From Flavobacteriales bacterium UBA2104 (GTDB lineage Bacteria; Bacteroidota; Bacteroidia; Flavobacteriales_D; Crocinitomicaceae): a stretch of DNA of 64,000 nt. Under the pieces are notes generated by a model. It was not told where the DNA came from. It saw only the letters and a program-made list of their open reading frames with translations, and ran no database searches. Shown here piece by piece: positions 1 through 8,233 of this stretch. How positions within the stretch are numbered: the first letter of the stretch is position 1; every line of letters begins with the position of its first letter. The translations under genes and the position numbers were made by a program. The stretch spans positions 62,001-126,000 of the forward strand of contig DCYS01000033.1 of NCBI GenBank assembly GCA_002331485.1, read 5' to 3'.

Positions 1-963
1 AGACCCAGAAGAAACCGTAAGTCTACAGCGATCCGAGACATGATCAAGGAAACTCAAATCGGTGTTGAACATCTTATATATCCTCTTTTTGTAACAAACA
101 ATCCTGGTGAAGAATCAAGGATAGACGCACTTCCAGGTATATATAGATGGGGAAAGGATGTTGTTGTTAAGGAAGTTGAGAGTTGTGTTAAACTAGGATT
201 GAAGCATTTTGTCCTTTTCCCCGTAGTCCCAGAAGAACTGAAGGATTCTAAAGGCAGTTATAGTTATCAGAATAATAACTTTTACCTCGAAGTTATAGCT
301 ACTTTGAAAAAGGAATTTCCTCAGATCACTTTAATGAGTGATGTTGCTCTAGATCCATACAGCTCAGATGGGCACGATGGACTTGTGGAAGATGGGGTGA
401 TTCTAAATGATAGAACATTACCGATTTTGGCAGATATGAGTTTAGCTCAAGCTCAAGCTGGTATTGATATTATTGGACCGTCGGACATGATGGACGGAAG
501 AGTTGGATATATAAGAGAAGCTCTTGATGAAAAAGGATATACCGACACTGCGATCATGTCATATTGTGCAAAATATGCTAGTGCCTTCTATGGACCATTT
601 AGGGAAGCACTTGATTCAGCTCCCAAGAGTGGAGATAAAAAGACCTATCAAATGGATCCAGCCAATAAGAAAGAGGCACTCAGAGAGGCTTTCCTCGATA
701 TGGAAGAAGGAGCGGATATGCTAATGGTCAAGCCTGCATTATCCTATCTGGATGTTATTCAGACGATCGATGAAAATACAACATTGCCAGTAACGGCATA
801 TAATGTTTCTGGAGAATATGCTATGTTGCACGCAGCTGTGGAAAAAGGTTGGTTAGACTATGAATCCACAATGACTGAAATACTACTAAGCATTAGACGT
901 GCCGGAGCGAAGGGAATACTGACATACTTTGCAAAAGATTTTGCTCAGTTCCACAGATCTTAG
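1..963 (+). CDS. hemB: Delta-aminolevulinic acid dehydratase (porphobilinogen synthase), 5' end outside window
   Basis: Condenses two 5-aminolevulinate molecules to porphobilinogen in tetrapyrrole (haem) synthesis in the cytoplasm. The frame is open from base 1: the codons before the ATG at 40 read RPRRNRKSTAIRD, the conserved N-terminus of this family, so the true start lies upstream of the window and the ATG at 40 is internal. Counting from that ATG, the two active-site lysines are K178 (SYCAKYAS) and the Schiff-base K231 (MVKPAL). The metal region reads DVALDPYSSDGHDG and has no cysteines, which fits the magnesium-type rather than the zinc-type enzyme. About 320 residues are visible, near the family's full length. 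No clear terminator follows before the his leader. Identification is very secure. Confidence 0.97.
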   Translation, partial: RPRRNRKSTAIRDMIKETQIGVEHLIYPLFVTNNPGEESRIDALPGIYRWGKDVVVKEVESCVKLGLKHFVLFPVVPEELKDSKGSYSYQNNNFYLEVIATLKKEFPQITLMSDVALDPYSSDGHDGLVEDGVILNDRTLPILADMSLAQAQAGIDIIGPSDMMDGRVGYIREALDEKGYTDTAIMSYCAKYASAFYGPFREALDSAPKSGDKKTYQMDPANKKEALREAFLDMEEGADMLMVKPALSYLDVIQTIDENTTLPVTAYNVSGEYAMLHAAVEKGWLDYESTMTEILLSIRRAGAKGILTYFAKDFAQFHRS

Positions 964-1039
964 TTGTTAATTGTACGACAAAAAATTGCAGAAAAAGTAA
1001 AAACTTTAAATTCATTAATTTACGTTTCAAGAGTTTATA

Positions 1040-1047
1040 TATATTTG
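1040..1047 (+). promoter_or_regulatory. -7 promoter box (TATATTTG) of the his operon
   Basis: TATATTTG is an exact match to the Bacteroidota -7 consensus TAnnTTTG. No TTG -33 box lies at the usual 17-23 bp upstream. Only four bases separate its G from the leader-peptide ATG at 1052, so transcription may start at or next to that ATG, giving a leaderless message. The box is read directly; the transcription start is inferred. Confidence 0.6.
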
Positions 1048-1051
1048 CAAC

Positions 1052-1105
1052 ATGATTTTGAACAAAACACATCATCATTACTGGTTATCGCTTCAAGCGA
1101 GGTAA
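1052..1105 (+). CDS. hisL: His operon leader peptide, 17 codons with three consecutive His
   Basis: This short frame encodes MILNKTHHHYWLSLQAR followed by TAA. Its run of three histidine codons (1070-1078) sits just upstream of mutually exclusive RNA hairpins and a terminator, directly before hisG. That is the hallmark of ribosome-mediated attenuation: scarce charged His-tRNA stalls the ribosome on the His codons. It begins only four bases after an exact -7 box, so it may be translated from a leaderless RNA. The peptide itself probably has no other function. The gene symbol is by analogy with the enterobacterial leader, not homology. Confidence 0.85.
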   Translation: MILNKTHHHYWLSLQAR

Positions 1106-1166
1106 TGTTGTATGTGAATAATTTTACATAAATAGAAACCCGCTTGTTAATTCGAGCGGGTTTTTT
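1088..1166 (+). promoter_or_regulatory. Transcription attenuator of the his operon (alternative hairpins)
   Basis: Four strands can be read. Strand 1 (1088-1092, TCGCT) pairs with strand 2 (AGCGA, 1096-1100) inside the leader frame. Strand 2 (1094-1103, CAAGCGAGGT) pairs with strand 3 (1138-1146, ACCCGCTTG) over nine pairs with one bulged A at 1100. Strand 3 also pairs with strand 4 (1153-1163) in the terminator stem. A ribosome stalled at the His codons would cover strand 1 and free strand 2 to sequester strand 3, allowing read-through to hisG. A ribosome reaching the stop at 1105 covers strand 2, so the terminator forms. Pairing is seen in the sequence; the mechanism is by analogy with classical amino-acid attenuators. 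Confidence 0.85.
1136..1166 (+). terminator. Intrinsic terminator of the his attenuator
   Basis: An 11-bp stem (1136-1146 with 1153-1163, one G-T pair) closes a six-base TTAATT loop and runs into six T residues at 1161-1166. It lies between the leader peptide and hisG and shares its left arm with the antiterminator. Confidence 0.88.
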
Positions 1167-1204
1167 GTTTTCGTTCGAATCAAGCACTTTAATGACAAAC
1201 TAAA

Positions 1205-2062
1205 ATGGAAAGAATTAAGATTGCAGTACAAAAATCTGGTCGACTACTTGATGGTTCACTAGATATACTCAAAGAGTGTGGTATTAAAGTACCAAAAGCA
1301 CAAGGTCAGCTAAAAGCTTCAGTTGAGAATTTCCCATTAGATCTACTTTTTCTGAGAAACAGTGATATTCCTCAATATGTGGAAGATGGGGTAGCAGACA
1401 TCGCTATTATTGGTGAGAACATACTTGTGGAACAGGAGCCTGATGTAAAAACTGAAATGAAATTAGGATTTTCAAAATGTAAGGTATCTCTTGCCGCTCC
1501 AAAGAATTCTAATATAAATTCAGTCAAAGATTTTCAAGGAAAGAAGATTGCGACATCATACCCTGTAACGCTCAAGAAGTATTTGAAGCAACAAAACATA
1601 GAGGCAGAGATACATACGATTTCTGGATCAGTTGAGATCGCACCCACTATTGGTTTGGCAGAGGGAATTTGCGACATAGTAAGTACAGGAAATACGTTGT
1701 TCATGAATGGACTACGTGAGGTTGACGTAATGCTTCGTTCTGAAGCTGTACTGATCAGTAATTCAGAGCTTTCTGATGAAAAAAGAGCTGTTCTAAATAA
1801 ATTAATCTTCCGTATTCAGAGCGTTCTATCTGCCAAGAATAGCAAATATGTTTTATTGAATGCACCTGAATCGCAGTTGGGAGAAATAACAGACATTTTA
1901 CCGGGTATTAAAAGTCCAACGGTTATTCCTCTTGCTCAAGAAGGTTGGATATCTATACACTCTGTGATAAATGAAGAAAAATTCTGGGAGAATATAGATG
2001 CCCTAAAAGATGCAGGAGCCGAAGGCATTTTGATCGTACCAATAGAGAAAATGGTTAAATAG
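1205..2062 (+). CDS. hisG: ATP phosphoribosyltransferase, long form
   Basis: First and committed step of histidine synthesis: ATP plus PRPP gives phosphoribosyl-ATP. At 285 residues it is the long, self-sufficient form, with a catalytic periplasmic-binding-like part (about 1-210) and a C-terminal PII-like regulatory domain (about 215-285, ending GAEGILIVPIEKM). This form is normally feedback-inhibited by histidine and needs no HisZ. The N-terminus KIAVQKSGRL and the STGNTL phosphate-binding stretch are typical. First structural gene of the operon, 142 bp after the attenuator hairpin, with hisD 31 bp downstream. Confidence 0.97.
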   Translation: MERIKIAVQKSGRLLDGSLDILKECGIKVPKAQGQLKASVENFPLDLLFLRNSDIPQYVEDGVADIAIIGENILVEQEPDVKTEMKLGFSKCKVSLAAPKNSNINSVKDFQGKKIATSYPVTLKKYLKQQNIEAEIHTISGSVEIAPTIGLAEGICDIVSTGNTLFMNGLREVDVMLRSEAVLISNSELSDEKRAVLNKLIFRIQSVLSAKNSKYVLLNAPESQLGEITDILPGIKSPTVIPLAQEGWISIHSVINEEKFWENIDALKDAGAEGILIVPIEKMVK

Positions 2063-2093
2063 AGGAAGAATTTAGGATTTAGAGTTTTGAGTT

Positions 2094-3386
2094 ATGAAGA
2101 AAATTATTGATCCAGGCAAGGACGAACTGATTGAAGCGCTTAAACGTCCAGCACTGGAACAGAAAGACTTGACAAAAACAGTTGTCGATATCTTTAAAGA
2201 TGTTCAGTTAAATGGTGATTCAGCAATTAGGAAATATGCGCAGAAATTTGATCAAGTAAAGCTTGAAACTCTGCGAGTGACTGAAGATGAAGTTGAATCG
2301 GCAAAACAACAATTAGCTCATGAGTTGAAAAGCGCAATAATGCGTGCTGCAGAGAATATAACTGCTTTTCACGAGTCTCAAAAGGAACCAATTAAAGAAG
2401 TTGAAACTTTCCCTGGAGTCAAGTGCTGGAGAAAATCAGTTGGTATAGATAAAGTTGGACTATACATTCCAGGAGGAACAGCACCTTTGTTCTCAACAGT
2501 TTTAATGCTCGGAATACCTGCAAAGATCGCTGGATGTCAAGAGGTAGTTTTGTGTACTCCTTCGGATGCTAATGGAGAAGTTCACCCTGCAATTTTATAT
2601 GCTGCAGATCTGATCGGGATTAACAAGATATTTAAAGTCGGAGGAATTCAAGCAATAGCGGCAATGACATATGGGACGGAATCTATCCCCTCTGTTTATA
2701 AAGTATTTGGTCCAGGAAATCAATATGTGACGGCTGCAAAGCAATATGCACAACAGATCGGTGTTGCAATTGATATGCCTGCCGGCCCATCAGAGGTCAT
2801 GGTTGTAGCCGATAAGGAAGCTAATCCTTCATTTATAGCTGCAGATCTTCTATCTCAAGCAGAACACGGAGCGGATAGTCAGGTTATTTTACTGACTGAT
2901 GATACTGATCTTTTAGATAAGGTTGAAAAAGAGATCAAGTCTCAGTTAGATCAATTGAATCGCAAGGCACTGGCTGAACAATCCTTAAAATATGCAAAAC
3001 TGATAGCAGTTCAACAAGATCAATTAGTAGATGTGATCAACGATTATGCCCCTGAGCACTTGATTCTTTCTACGCGTTTCAATGATAAACTCGTACAGGG
3101 AATTAGAAATGCCGGTTCAGTATTTATTGGAGATTATACGCCTGAAAGTCTTGGTGACTATGCAAGTGGAACAAATCACACGTTGCCAACCAATGGTTTT
3201 GCAAGAATGCACAGTGGAGTTTCATTGGATAGTTTTGTTAAAAAGATCACGTATCAACAGGCTTCAAAAGATGGTTTAACTAAATTAGGTCCAGTAGTTG
3301 AAACTATGGCAGAGGCTGAGGAGCTAACGGCTCACAAGAACGCTGTTTCTCTACGATTAAAAGCGATACATGATGAAAGAGATTGA
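2094..3386 (+). CDS. hisD: Histidinol dehydrogenase
   Basis: Zinc-dependent, NAD-linked oxidation of L-histidinol to L-histidine, the last step of the pathway. The 430-residue length is the family norm. Recognisable segments are the YIPGGTAPLFST loop, GPGNQYV, the GPSEVMV stretch, the LLSQAEHGADSQ zinc region and the DYAPEHL segment with the catalytic Glu-His. Its last 17 bases overlap the first ATG of hisC, which suggests translational coupling. Confidence 0.97.
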   Translation: MKKIIDPGKDELIEALKRPALEQKDLTKTVVDIFKDVQLNGDSAIRKYAQKFDQVKLETLRVTEDEVESAKQQLAHELKSAIMRAAENITAFHESQKEPIKEVETFPGVKCWRKSVGIDKVGLYIPGGTAPLFSTVLMLGIPAKIAGCQEVVLCTPSDANGEVHPAILYAADLIGINKIFKVGGIQAIAAMTYGTESIPSVYKVFGPGNQYVTAAKQYAQQIGVAIDMPAGPSEVMVVADKEANPSFIAADLLSQAEHGADSQVILLTDDTDLLDKVEKEIKSQLDQLNRKALAEQSLKYAKLIAVQQDQLVDVINDYAPEHLILSTRFNDKLVQGIRNAGSVFIGDYTPESLGDYASGTNHTLPTNGFARMHSGVSLDSFVKKITYQQASKDGLTKLGPVVETMAEAEELTAHKNAVSLRLKAIHDERD

Positions 3387-4407
3387 TATTTCTGCGCTCA
3401 CAAGGTATAATGTTCAGAGTCTGACTCCATACTCTTCAGCTAGAGATGAGTTTTCTGGTAAGGAAGGAGTTTTTCTCGATGCAAATGAAAATCCTTTTCC
3501 ATCCGCTGTAAATCGATATCCTGATCCTCAGCAACGCGAATTGAAGAGCAAATTTGCAGACCTGAGAGGAGTTCATAGCGATCAGTTGATCATCGGAAAT
3601 GGATCAGATGAAATCTTAGACCTCGTTTTTCGTGCTTTTTGCGAACCAGGTAAAGATTTTGTGGTTACGATCAAGCCTTCATATGGGATGTACAAGGTGT
3701 TGGCAAATATTAATGATGTCAGATTGACCGAGATTGCGCTTGATGCAAATTTTGAACTCGATCCAGATGCAATTTTAGCAGTTGCGGAAGGGGCCAAAAT
3801 GATCATTTTGTGTTCACCCAATAACCCAACGGGGAATAGCCTCTCCAGGAAAAAAATCATTAAGATCTTAGAAGGGTTCAACGGTATCGTATTGGTCGAT
3901 GAAGCGTATATTGATTTTGCAACAAATCCCTCTTTGGTATCGGAGCTGAAAAATTTCCAAAACTTGATGATCAGTCAAACCTTTTCTAAAGCGTTTGGAA
4001 TGGCAGGAATTCGAGTAGGAATAGGTATTGCTCACCCTGAAATTATCGAAGTGTTGAATCGTATTAAACCTCCTTATAATGTAAACGCTATTTCTCAAGA
4101 AATGGCTTTGAACCGACTTGCGCAAGTTGATGAGGTAGCTAGTGAGGTTACGCAATTAAAACTGGAACGATCAAGGTTAATAAACTTTCTTGAACATCAT
4201 AAAAGCGTCTCAAGGATATATCCTACGGATGCCAATTTTATCTTGTTTAAAGTAAACGATGCTAATTTTTTTTATGATGAACTGGTTAAACAAGGTGTGA
4301 TCATTAGAAATAGGACTACTGCCTTTGGATGTGAAAACTGTCTACGATTATCAGTAGGAACGAAAGAAGAGAATAACCGATTCATGAAGGTATTTGATAA
4401 CATTTAA
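3370..4407 (+). CDS. hisC: Histidinol-phosphate aminotransferase
   Basis: PLP-dependent fold-type I aminotransferase converting imidazole-acetol phosphate to histidinol phosphate with glutamate as donor. Diagnostic parts are LDANENPFPS near the N-terminus, SPNNPTGN, the VDEAYIDFA aspartate segment that contacts the PLP ring, and SQTFSKAFGMAGIRVG, whose lysine forms the Schiff base. Two ATGs (3370 and 3373) are adjacent; either start overlaps the end of hisD. hisB follows after nine bases. 345 residues, normal length. Confidence 0.96.
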   Translation: MMKEIDISALTRYNVQSLTPYSSARDEFSGKEGVFLDANENPFPSAVNRYPDPQQRELKSKFADLRGVHSDQLIIGNGSDEILDLVFRAFCEPGKDFVVTIKPSYGMYKVLANINDVRLTEIALDANFELDPDAILAVAEGAKMIILCSPNNPTGNSLSRKKIIKILEGFNGIVLVDEAYIDFATNPSLVSELKNFQNLMISQTFSKAFGMAGIRVGIGIAHPEIIEVLNRIKPPYNVNAISQEMALNRLAQVDEVASEVTQLKLERSRLINFLEHHKSVSRIYPTDANFILFKVNDANFFYDELVKQGVIIRNRTTAFGCENCLRLSVGTKEENNRFMKVFDNI

Positions 4408-4416
4408 AAAAGAAGA

Positions 4417-5553
4417 ATGAAAAAAGTATTATTCATAGATAGAGATGGAGTATTGCTGGAAGAACCTCCTGTTGATTTTCAAGTGGATTCATTTGAAAAG
4501 TTCTCGTTTTATCCAGGTATGATCAGCAACCTTTCAAGAATTGCTAAGGAATTGGATTTTGAATTGGTCATGGTAACCAATCAAGATGGACTTGGAACAG
4601 ATGCTTATCCTTACGAAGATTTTGAAGGTCCTCACAATCTTCTCATTCAGACGCTAGAGAAAGAAGGTGTCGTGTTTGAAGAACAATGTATAGACCGATC
4701 TTTCCCTGAGGATAATGCTCCGACGAGAAAGCCACGGACAGGTTTATTGACGAAGTACATTGAAGGTGAATATGATCTCCAAAACTCTTTTGTCATTGGT
4801 GATCGATTAACTGACATGGATTTAGCTAAAAATCTTGGTTCTAAAGGGATCTACATGAAGAATCCTAATGATCCTGGGACTAGTGAGGTTTCGACGGAGC
4901 AAGAGGAAATTCTGAAATCTGTTGTGCTTGAAACCAGAGATTGGAAAGAGATCTATACTTATTTGAGACTTGGACAGCGAACAGCATCTGTTAAGCGAAC
5001 AACGAAAGAAACGGATATTGATATCTCACTTGACCTGGATGGCTCAGGTAAAGGAGATATTTCAACAGGACTCAAGTTTTTTGATCACATGTTGGAACAA
5101 ATTGCACGACATGGGGCGTTGGATCTTTCTATTCAGGTAAAGGGAGACTTAGAAGTTGATGAGCATCATACAATAGAAGATACTGCAATTGCTCTGGGAG
5201 AGTGTGTTAGAGAAGCGCTGGGTAGTAAGATCGGGGTTGAACGTTATGGATTCTTCCTTCCGATGGACGATTGTAATGCCAAAGTAGGGTTGGACTTTGG
5301 AGGAAGAAATTGGTTGGTATGGAAAGCTAAATTTAAGCGAGAAATGGTCGGTGATATGCCTACGGAAATGTTTATGCATTTTTTCAAAAGTTTTTCTGAT
5401 GCATCGCTTTGTAACTTATATATCAAAGCAAAAGGAGATAATGAACACCACAAGATTGAAAGTATTTTTAAAGCTTTTGCTAAAGCAATAAAGATGGCGA
5501 AAAAAAGAGACGTAAATGAGGCTTTTCTCCCGAGTACAAAGGGTGTTCTATAA
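4417..5553 (+). CDS. hisB: Bifunctional histidinol-phosphatase / imidazoleglycerol-phosphate dehydratase
   Basis: Two enzymes in one chain. The N-terminal HAD-superfamily phosphatase (about 1-165) has the DRDGVLLEE nucleophile motif and GDRLTDMDLA. The C-terminal IGP dehydratase (about 185-378) has the paired HHTIEDTAI and EHHKIES manganese-binding motifs. The phosphatase lacks the zinc loop of the E. coli enzyme: the region before RKP reads CIDRSFPEDNAPT, with one Cys only. IGP dehydratase makes imidazole-acetol phosphate and the phosphatase makes histidinol, flanking the HisC step in the pathway. Nine bases separate it from hisH. Confidence 0.96.
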   Translation: MKKVLFIDRDGVLLEEPPVDFQVDSFEKFSFYPGMISNLSRIAKELDFELVMVTNQDGLGTDAYPYEDFEGPHNLLIQTLEKEGVVFEEQCIDRSFPEDNAPTRKPRTGLLTKYIEGEYDLQNSFVIGDRLTDMDLAKNLGSKGIYMKNPNDPGTSEVSTEQEEILKSVVLETRDWKEIYTYLRLGQRTASVKRTTKETDIDISLDLDGSGKGDISTGLKFFDHMLEQIARHGALDLSIQVKGDLEVDEHHTIEDTAIALGECVREALGSKIGVERYGFFLPMDDCNAKVGLDFGGRNWLVWKAKFKREMVGDMPTEMFMHFFKSFSDASLCNLYIKAKGDNEHHKIESIFKAFAKAIKMAKKRDVNEAFLPSTKGVL

Positions 5554-5562
5554 GACATTAAT

Positions 5563-6138
5563 ATGAAGAATATTGTAATAATTGATTATGGGGCTGGAAA
5601 TGTGAAGTCCGTCAACTTTGCTTTTCAACGCTTGGGCTATGAACCAACTCTTTCCGATGATCCTGAGGTGATCAGATCAGCAGACTATGTTGTTTTTCCA
5701 GGTGTAGGACATGCTAAAGCTGCGATGGAAACGATTAATGAAAAAGGACTCGTGGAGGTGATTAAGAATCTGAAACAACCTGTTCTCGGGGTATGTCTCG
5801 GTATGCAGTTGATGTGCAGATATTCTGAAGAAGGTGGCGTGAAAGGGTTAGGAATTTTTGATGTTGACGTTAAAAAATTCGATGATGAATTGAAAGTACC
5901 TCATATGGGCTGGAACAATGTTGAAAATTGCTCATCGATCATGAATGGAGTAGAGGGGCAAACTTATTTCGTGCATAGTTACTATGTTCCGATGACTGAG
6001 GAAACAATAGCTGAATGTGATTATGGCCTAACTTTTTCGGCATCTTTAGCTAAAGACAATTTTTTCGGGTGTCAATTTCATCCTGAGAAAAGCGGTAAGG
6101 TAGGAGAGAGTATCATTCAGAACTTTTTAAATCAATAA
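5563..6138 (+). CDS. hisH: Imidazole glycerol phosphate synthase, glutaminase subunit
   Basis: Class I glutamine amidotransferase that feeds ammonia to HisF. The catalytic triad is visible as C78 in GVCLGMQLM and the His/Glu of CQFHPEKSG near the C-terminus; an FPGVGH oxyanion-strand segment is present. 191 residues, a little shorter than the usual 195-210. Only one base separates its stop from the hisA start, and its partner hisF follows hisA. Confidence 0.96.
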   Translation: MKNIVIIDYGAGNVKSVNFAFQRLGYEPTLSDDPEVIRSADYVVFPGVGHAKAAMETINEKGLVEVIKNLKQPVLGVCLGMQLMCRYSEEGGVKGLGIFDVDVKKFDDELKVPHMGWNNVENCSSIMNGVEGQTYFVHSYYVPMTEETIAECDYGLTFSASLAKDNFFGCQFHPEKSGKVGESIIQNFLNQ

Positions 6139-6139
6139 A

Positions 6140-6874
6140 ATGGAGTCAACGAAAATTAAGATCATACCAGCAATTGACATTATCGAGGGTAAATGTGTTC
6201 GTTTATCTCAGGGGGATTACGATCAAAAGAAAGTCTACAATGAGAATCCATTGGAGGTTGCAAAATCGTTTGAAGATCACGGGATAGAGCATTTGCATTT
6301 GGTTGATTTGGATGGAGCTAAGTCTTCAAAAGTCATTAACTATCATGTTCTTGAAAAGATTGCCTACAACACTGGGCTTAAAATCGACTTTGGAGGAGGT
6401 GTGAAGTCGGATGAAGACATAAAAATGGTCTTGGAATCAGGTGCTAACCAAGTAACAGCTGGAAGTATTGCTGTCAAGAATCCTGAAAAAGTTTATAGTT
6501 GGATCAACAAGTATGGTGCTGAAAAAATCATTCTAGGTGCAGATGTAAAAGATCGAATGATAGCGATAAATGGATGGAAAGAGACAAGTGAACTAGAATT
6601 GAATGATTTTCTGGATAATTTCATCAAGCGTGGTGTAAAAACATCCATCTGTACAGATATTGCTAAGGATGGAATGATGTCTGGTTCATCCATAGAATTG
6701 TATAATGAAATAATGAGTGATTTTCCAGGTCTTCAATTGATTGCGAGTGGAGGAGTTTCTTCACTTAAAGAGATAGAACAACTCGAAGTAAATGGACTTT
6801 TCGGTGCAATTGTAGGTAAGGCGATCTATGAAGGTCAGATCAGTTTAAATGAAATTGCAAATTATTACAAGTAA
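6140..6874 (+). CDS. hisA: Phosphoribosylformimino-5-aminoimidazole carboxamide ribotide isomerase
   Basis: Amadori isomerase of ProFAR to PRFAR. A (beta/alpha)8 barrel with the internal half-barrel duplication shared with HisF. The catalytic aspartates are in IPAIDIIEGKCVRL near the N-terminus and CTDIAKDGMMSG in the second half; phosphate-binding loops are FGGGVKS and ASGGVSS. 244 residues, normal. Ends one base before the hisF ATG. Confidence 0.96.
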   Translation: MESTKIKIIPAIDIIEGKCVRLSQGDYDQKKVYNENPLEVAKSFEDHGIEHLHLVDLDGAKSSKVINYHVLEKIAYNTGLKIDFGGGVKSDEDIKMVLESGANQVTAGSIAVKNPEKVYSWINKYGAEKIILGADVKDRMIAINGWKETSELELNDFLDNFIKRGVKTSICTDIAKDGMMSGSSIELYNEIMSDFPGLQLIASGGVSSLKEIEQLEVNGLFGAIVGKAIYEGQISLNEIANYYK

Positions 6875-6875
6875 A

Positions 6876-7634
6876 ATGCTCAGTAAACGAATTATACCCT
6901 GCCTGGATATTAAAGACGGAAGAACGGTCAAAGGCGTGAACTTTGTCGATCTTCAGGATGCAGGCGACCCAATTGAACTCGCAAAAAAATATTCAGATAT
7001 AGGTGCGGATGAGTTGGTCTTTTTAGATATTACAGCAACTCATGAAAAACGTAAGACATTGGCGGAATTAGTGGAACGAATTGCAATAGAGGTCAGTATT
7101 CCTTTTACGGTAGGTGGGGGTGTTAAGAGTGTTGAAGATGCTGGTGTATTACTTCATGCAGGAGCAGATAAAATTGCAGTGAACTCAGCGGCTGTGAAGC
7201 GACCAGAACTACTCACAGAACTAGCAGATAAATATGGTAATCAATGTGTTGTGTTGGCTGTAGATGCTAAGCTTACTGAGGAAGGTTGGAAAGTTCACTT
7301 GGTTGGAGGTAGAGAAAGAACGGAAATAGACCTCTTCGATTGGGTTGTACAAGCTGAAGAACTTGGGGCTGGTGAAATACTATTTACTTCTATGGATCAC
7401 GATGGAACCAAGTCGGGATTTGCCTTGGATGCGTTGCGCAAAGTTGATGGTCTAGTTACTATTCCCGTGATTGCCTCTGGAGGTGCAGGGTCGGAAGCTC
7501 ATTTTTTAGATCTCTTCACAAAAACAGATGTTTCTGCTGCACTGGCAGCTAGTGTTTTTCATTTTCAGACAATTGAAATTCCGGAATTAAAACATAAATT
7601 AGCACAAGAAAATATACCCGTAAGAATAATTTGA
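6876..7634 (+). CDS. hisF: Imidazole glycerol phosphate synthase, cyclase subunit
   Basis: Cyclase barrel that uses HisH-derived ammonia to turn PRFAR into IGP plus AICAR. The ATG at 6876 gives MLSKRIIPCLDI, the conserved start of the family, and a 252-residue protein. The frame is open upstream to 6849 inside hisA, but that extension (MKLQIITSK) is not family sequence. Catalytic aspartates are in PCLDIKDG and in TSMDHDGTKSG. hisIE begins one base after its stop. Confidence 0.97.
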   Translation: MLSKRIIPCLDIKDGRTVKGVNFVDLQDAGDPIELAKKYSDIGADELVFLDITATHEKRKTLAELVERIAIEVSIPFTVGGGVKSVEDAGVLLHAGADKIAVNSAAVKRPELLTELADKYGNQCVVLAVDAKLTEEGWKVHLVGGRERTEIDLFDWVVQAEELGAGEILFTSMDHDGTKSGFALDALRKVDGLVTIPVIASGGAGSEAHFLDLFTKTDVSAALAASVFHFQTIEIPELKHKLAQENIPVRII

Positions 7635-7635
7635 T

Positions 7636-8229
7636 ATGGAAATAGATTTTGAAAAAGGAGATGGTTTAGTGCCTGCGATCGTTCAAGACGTGGACACGAT
7701 GGATGTTCTTATGCTTGGGTATATGAATGAAGACGCTTACGATAAAACACTCAAAACTAAACAAGTTACGTTTTATTCACGGTCCAAACAACGTCTATGG
7801 ACAAAAGGAGAGGAAAGTGGAAATACACTTGAGCTTCATGGATTAGAAGTTGATTGTGATAATGACACATTATTGATCAAGGCCAGACCAAATGGACCAA
7901 CTTGTCATACCGGAACAACGACGTGTTGGGGGGATACAGCTTCGAATCAATTTGGAGTGATCGAACAATTAGAAGGGATCATTAACGATCGTAAGATCAA
8001 CCCGAAGGAAGATTCATACGTTTCAAGTTTATTTGATCAAGGGATAAATAAAGTTGCTCAAAAAGTAGGTGAAGAAGCAGTAGAGGTTGTGATAGAAGCA
8101 AAAGATGACAATGAAGAGCTCTTTCTAAATGAGAGTGCTGATCTATTTTTTCATTATTTGATCCTTTTACATCAAAAGGGTTACGCTCTGAATGATGTAT
8201 TGAACGTACTTAAGGAAAGACGCAAGTAA
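7636..8229 (+). CDS. hisI: Bifunctional phosphoribosyl-AMP cyclohydrolase / phosphoribosyl-ATP pyrophosphatase
   Basis: HisIE fusion for steps two and three of the pathway. The N-terminal cyclohydrolase (about 1-105) has the WTKGEESGN segment and the metal-binding cysteines of VDCDNDTL and THCHTG-like GPTCHTGTTTCW. The C-terminal pyrophosphatase (about 110-197) has the GEEAVEVVIEAKDD and ESADLFFHYL helices of the all-alpha NTP-PPase fold. Last gene of the his operon. It converges on the CotH gene with four bases between stops and no visible terminator. Confidence 0.96.
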   Translation: MEIDFEKGDGLVPAIVQDVDTMDVLMLGYMNEDAYDKTLKTKQVTFYSRSKQRLWTKGEESGNTLELHGLEVDCDNDTLLIKARPNGPTCHTGTTTCWGDTASNQFGVIEQLEGIINDRKINPKEDSYVSSLFDQGINKVAQKVGEEAVEVVIEAKDDNEELFLNESADLFFHYLILLHQKGYALNDVLNVLKERRK

Positions 8230-8233
8230 ATCT

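Noticed and set aside
6849..6875. Upstream extension of HisF inside hisA
   Set aside because: Family sequence starts at MLSKRIIPCLDI from the ATG at 6876.
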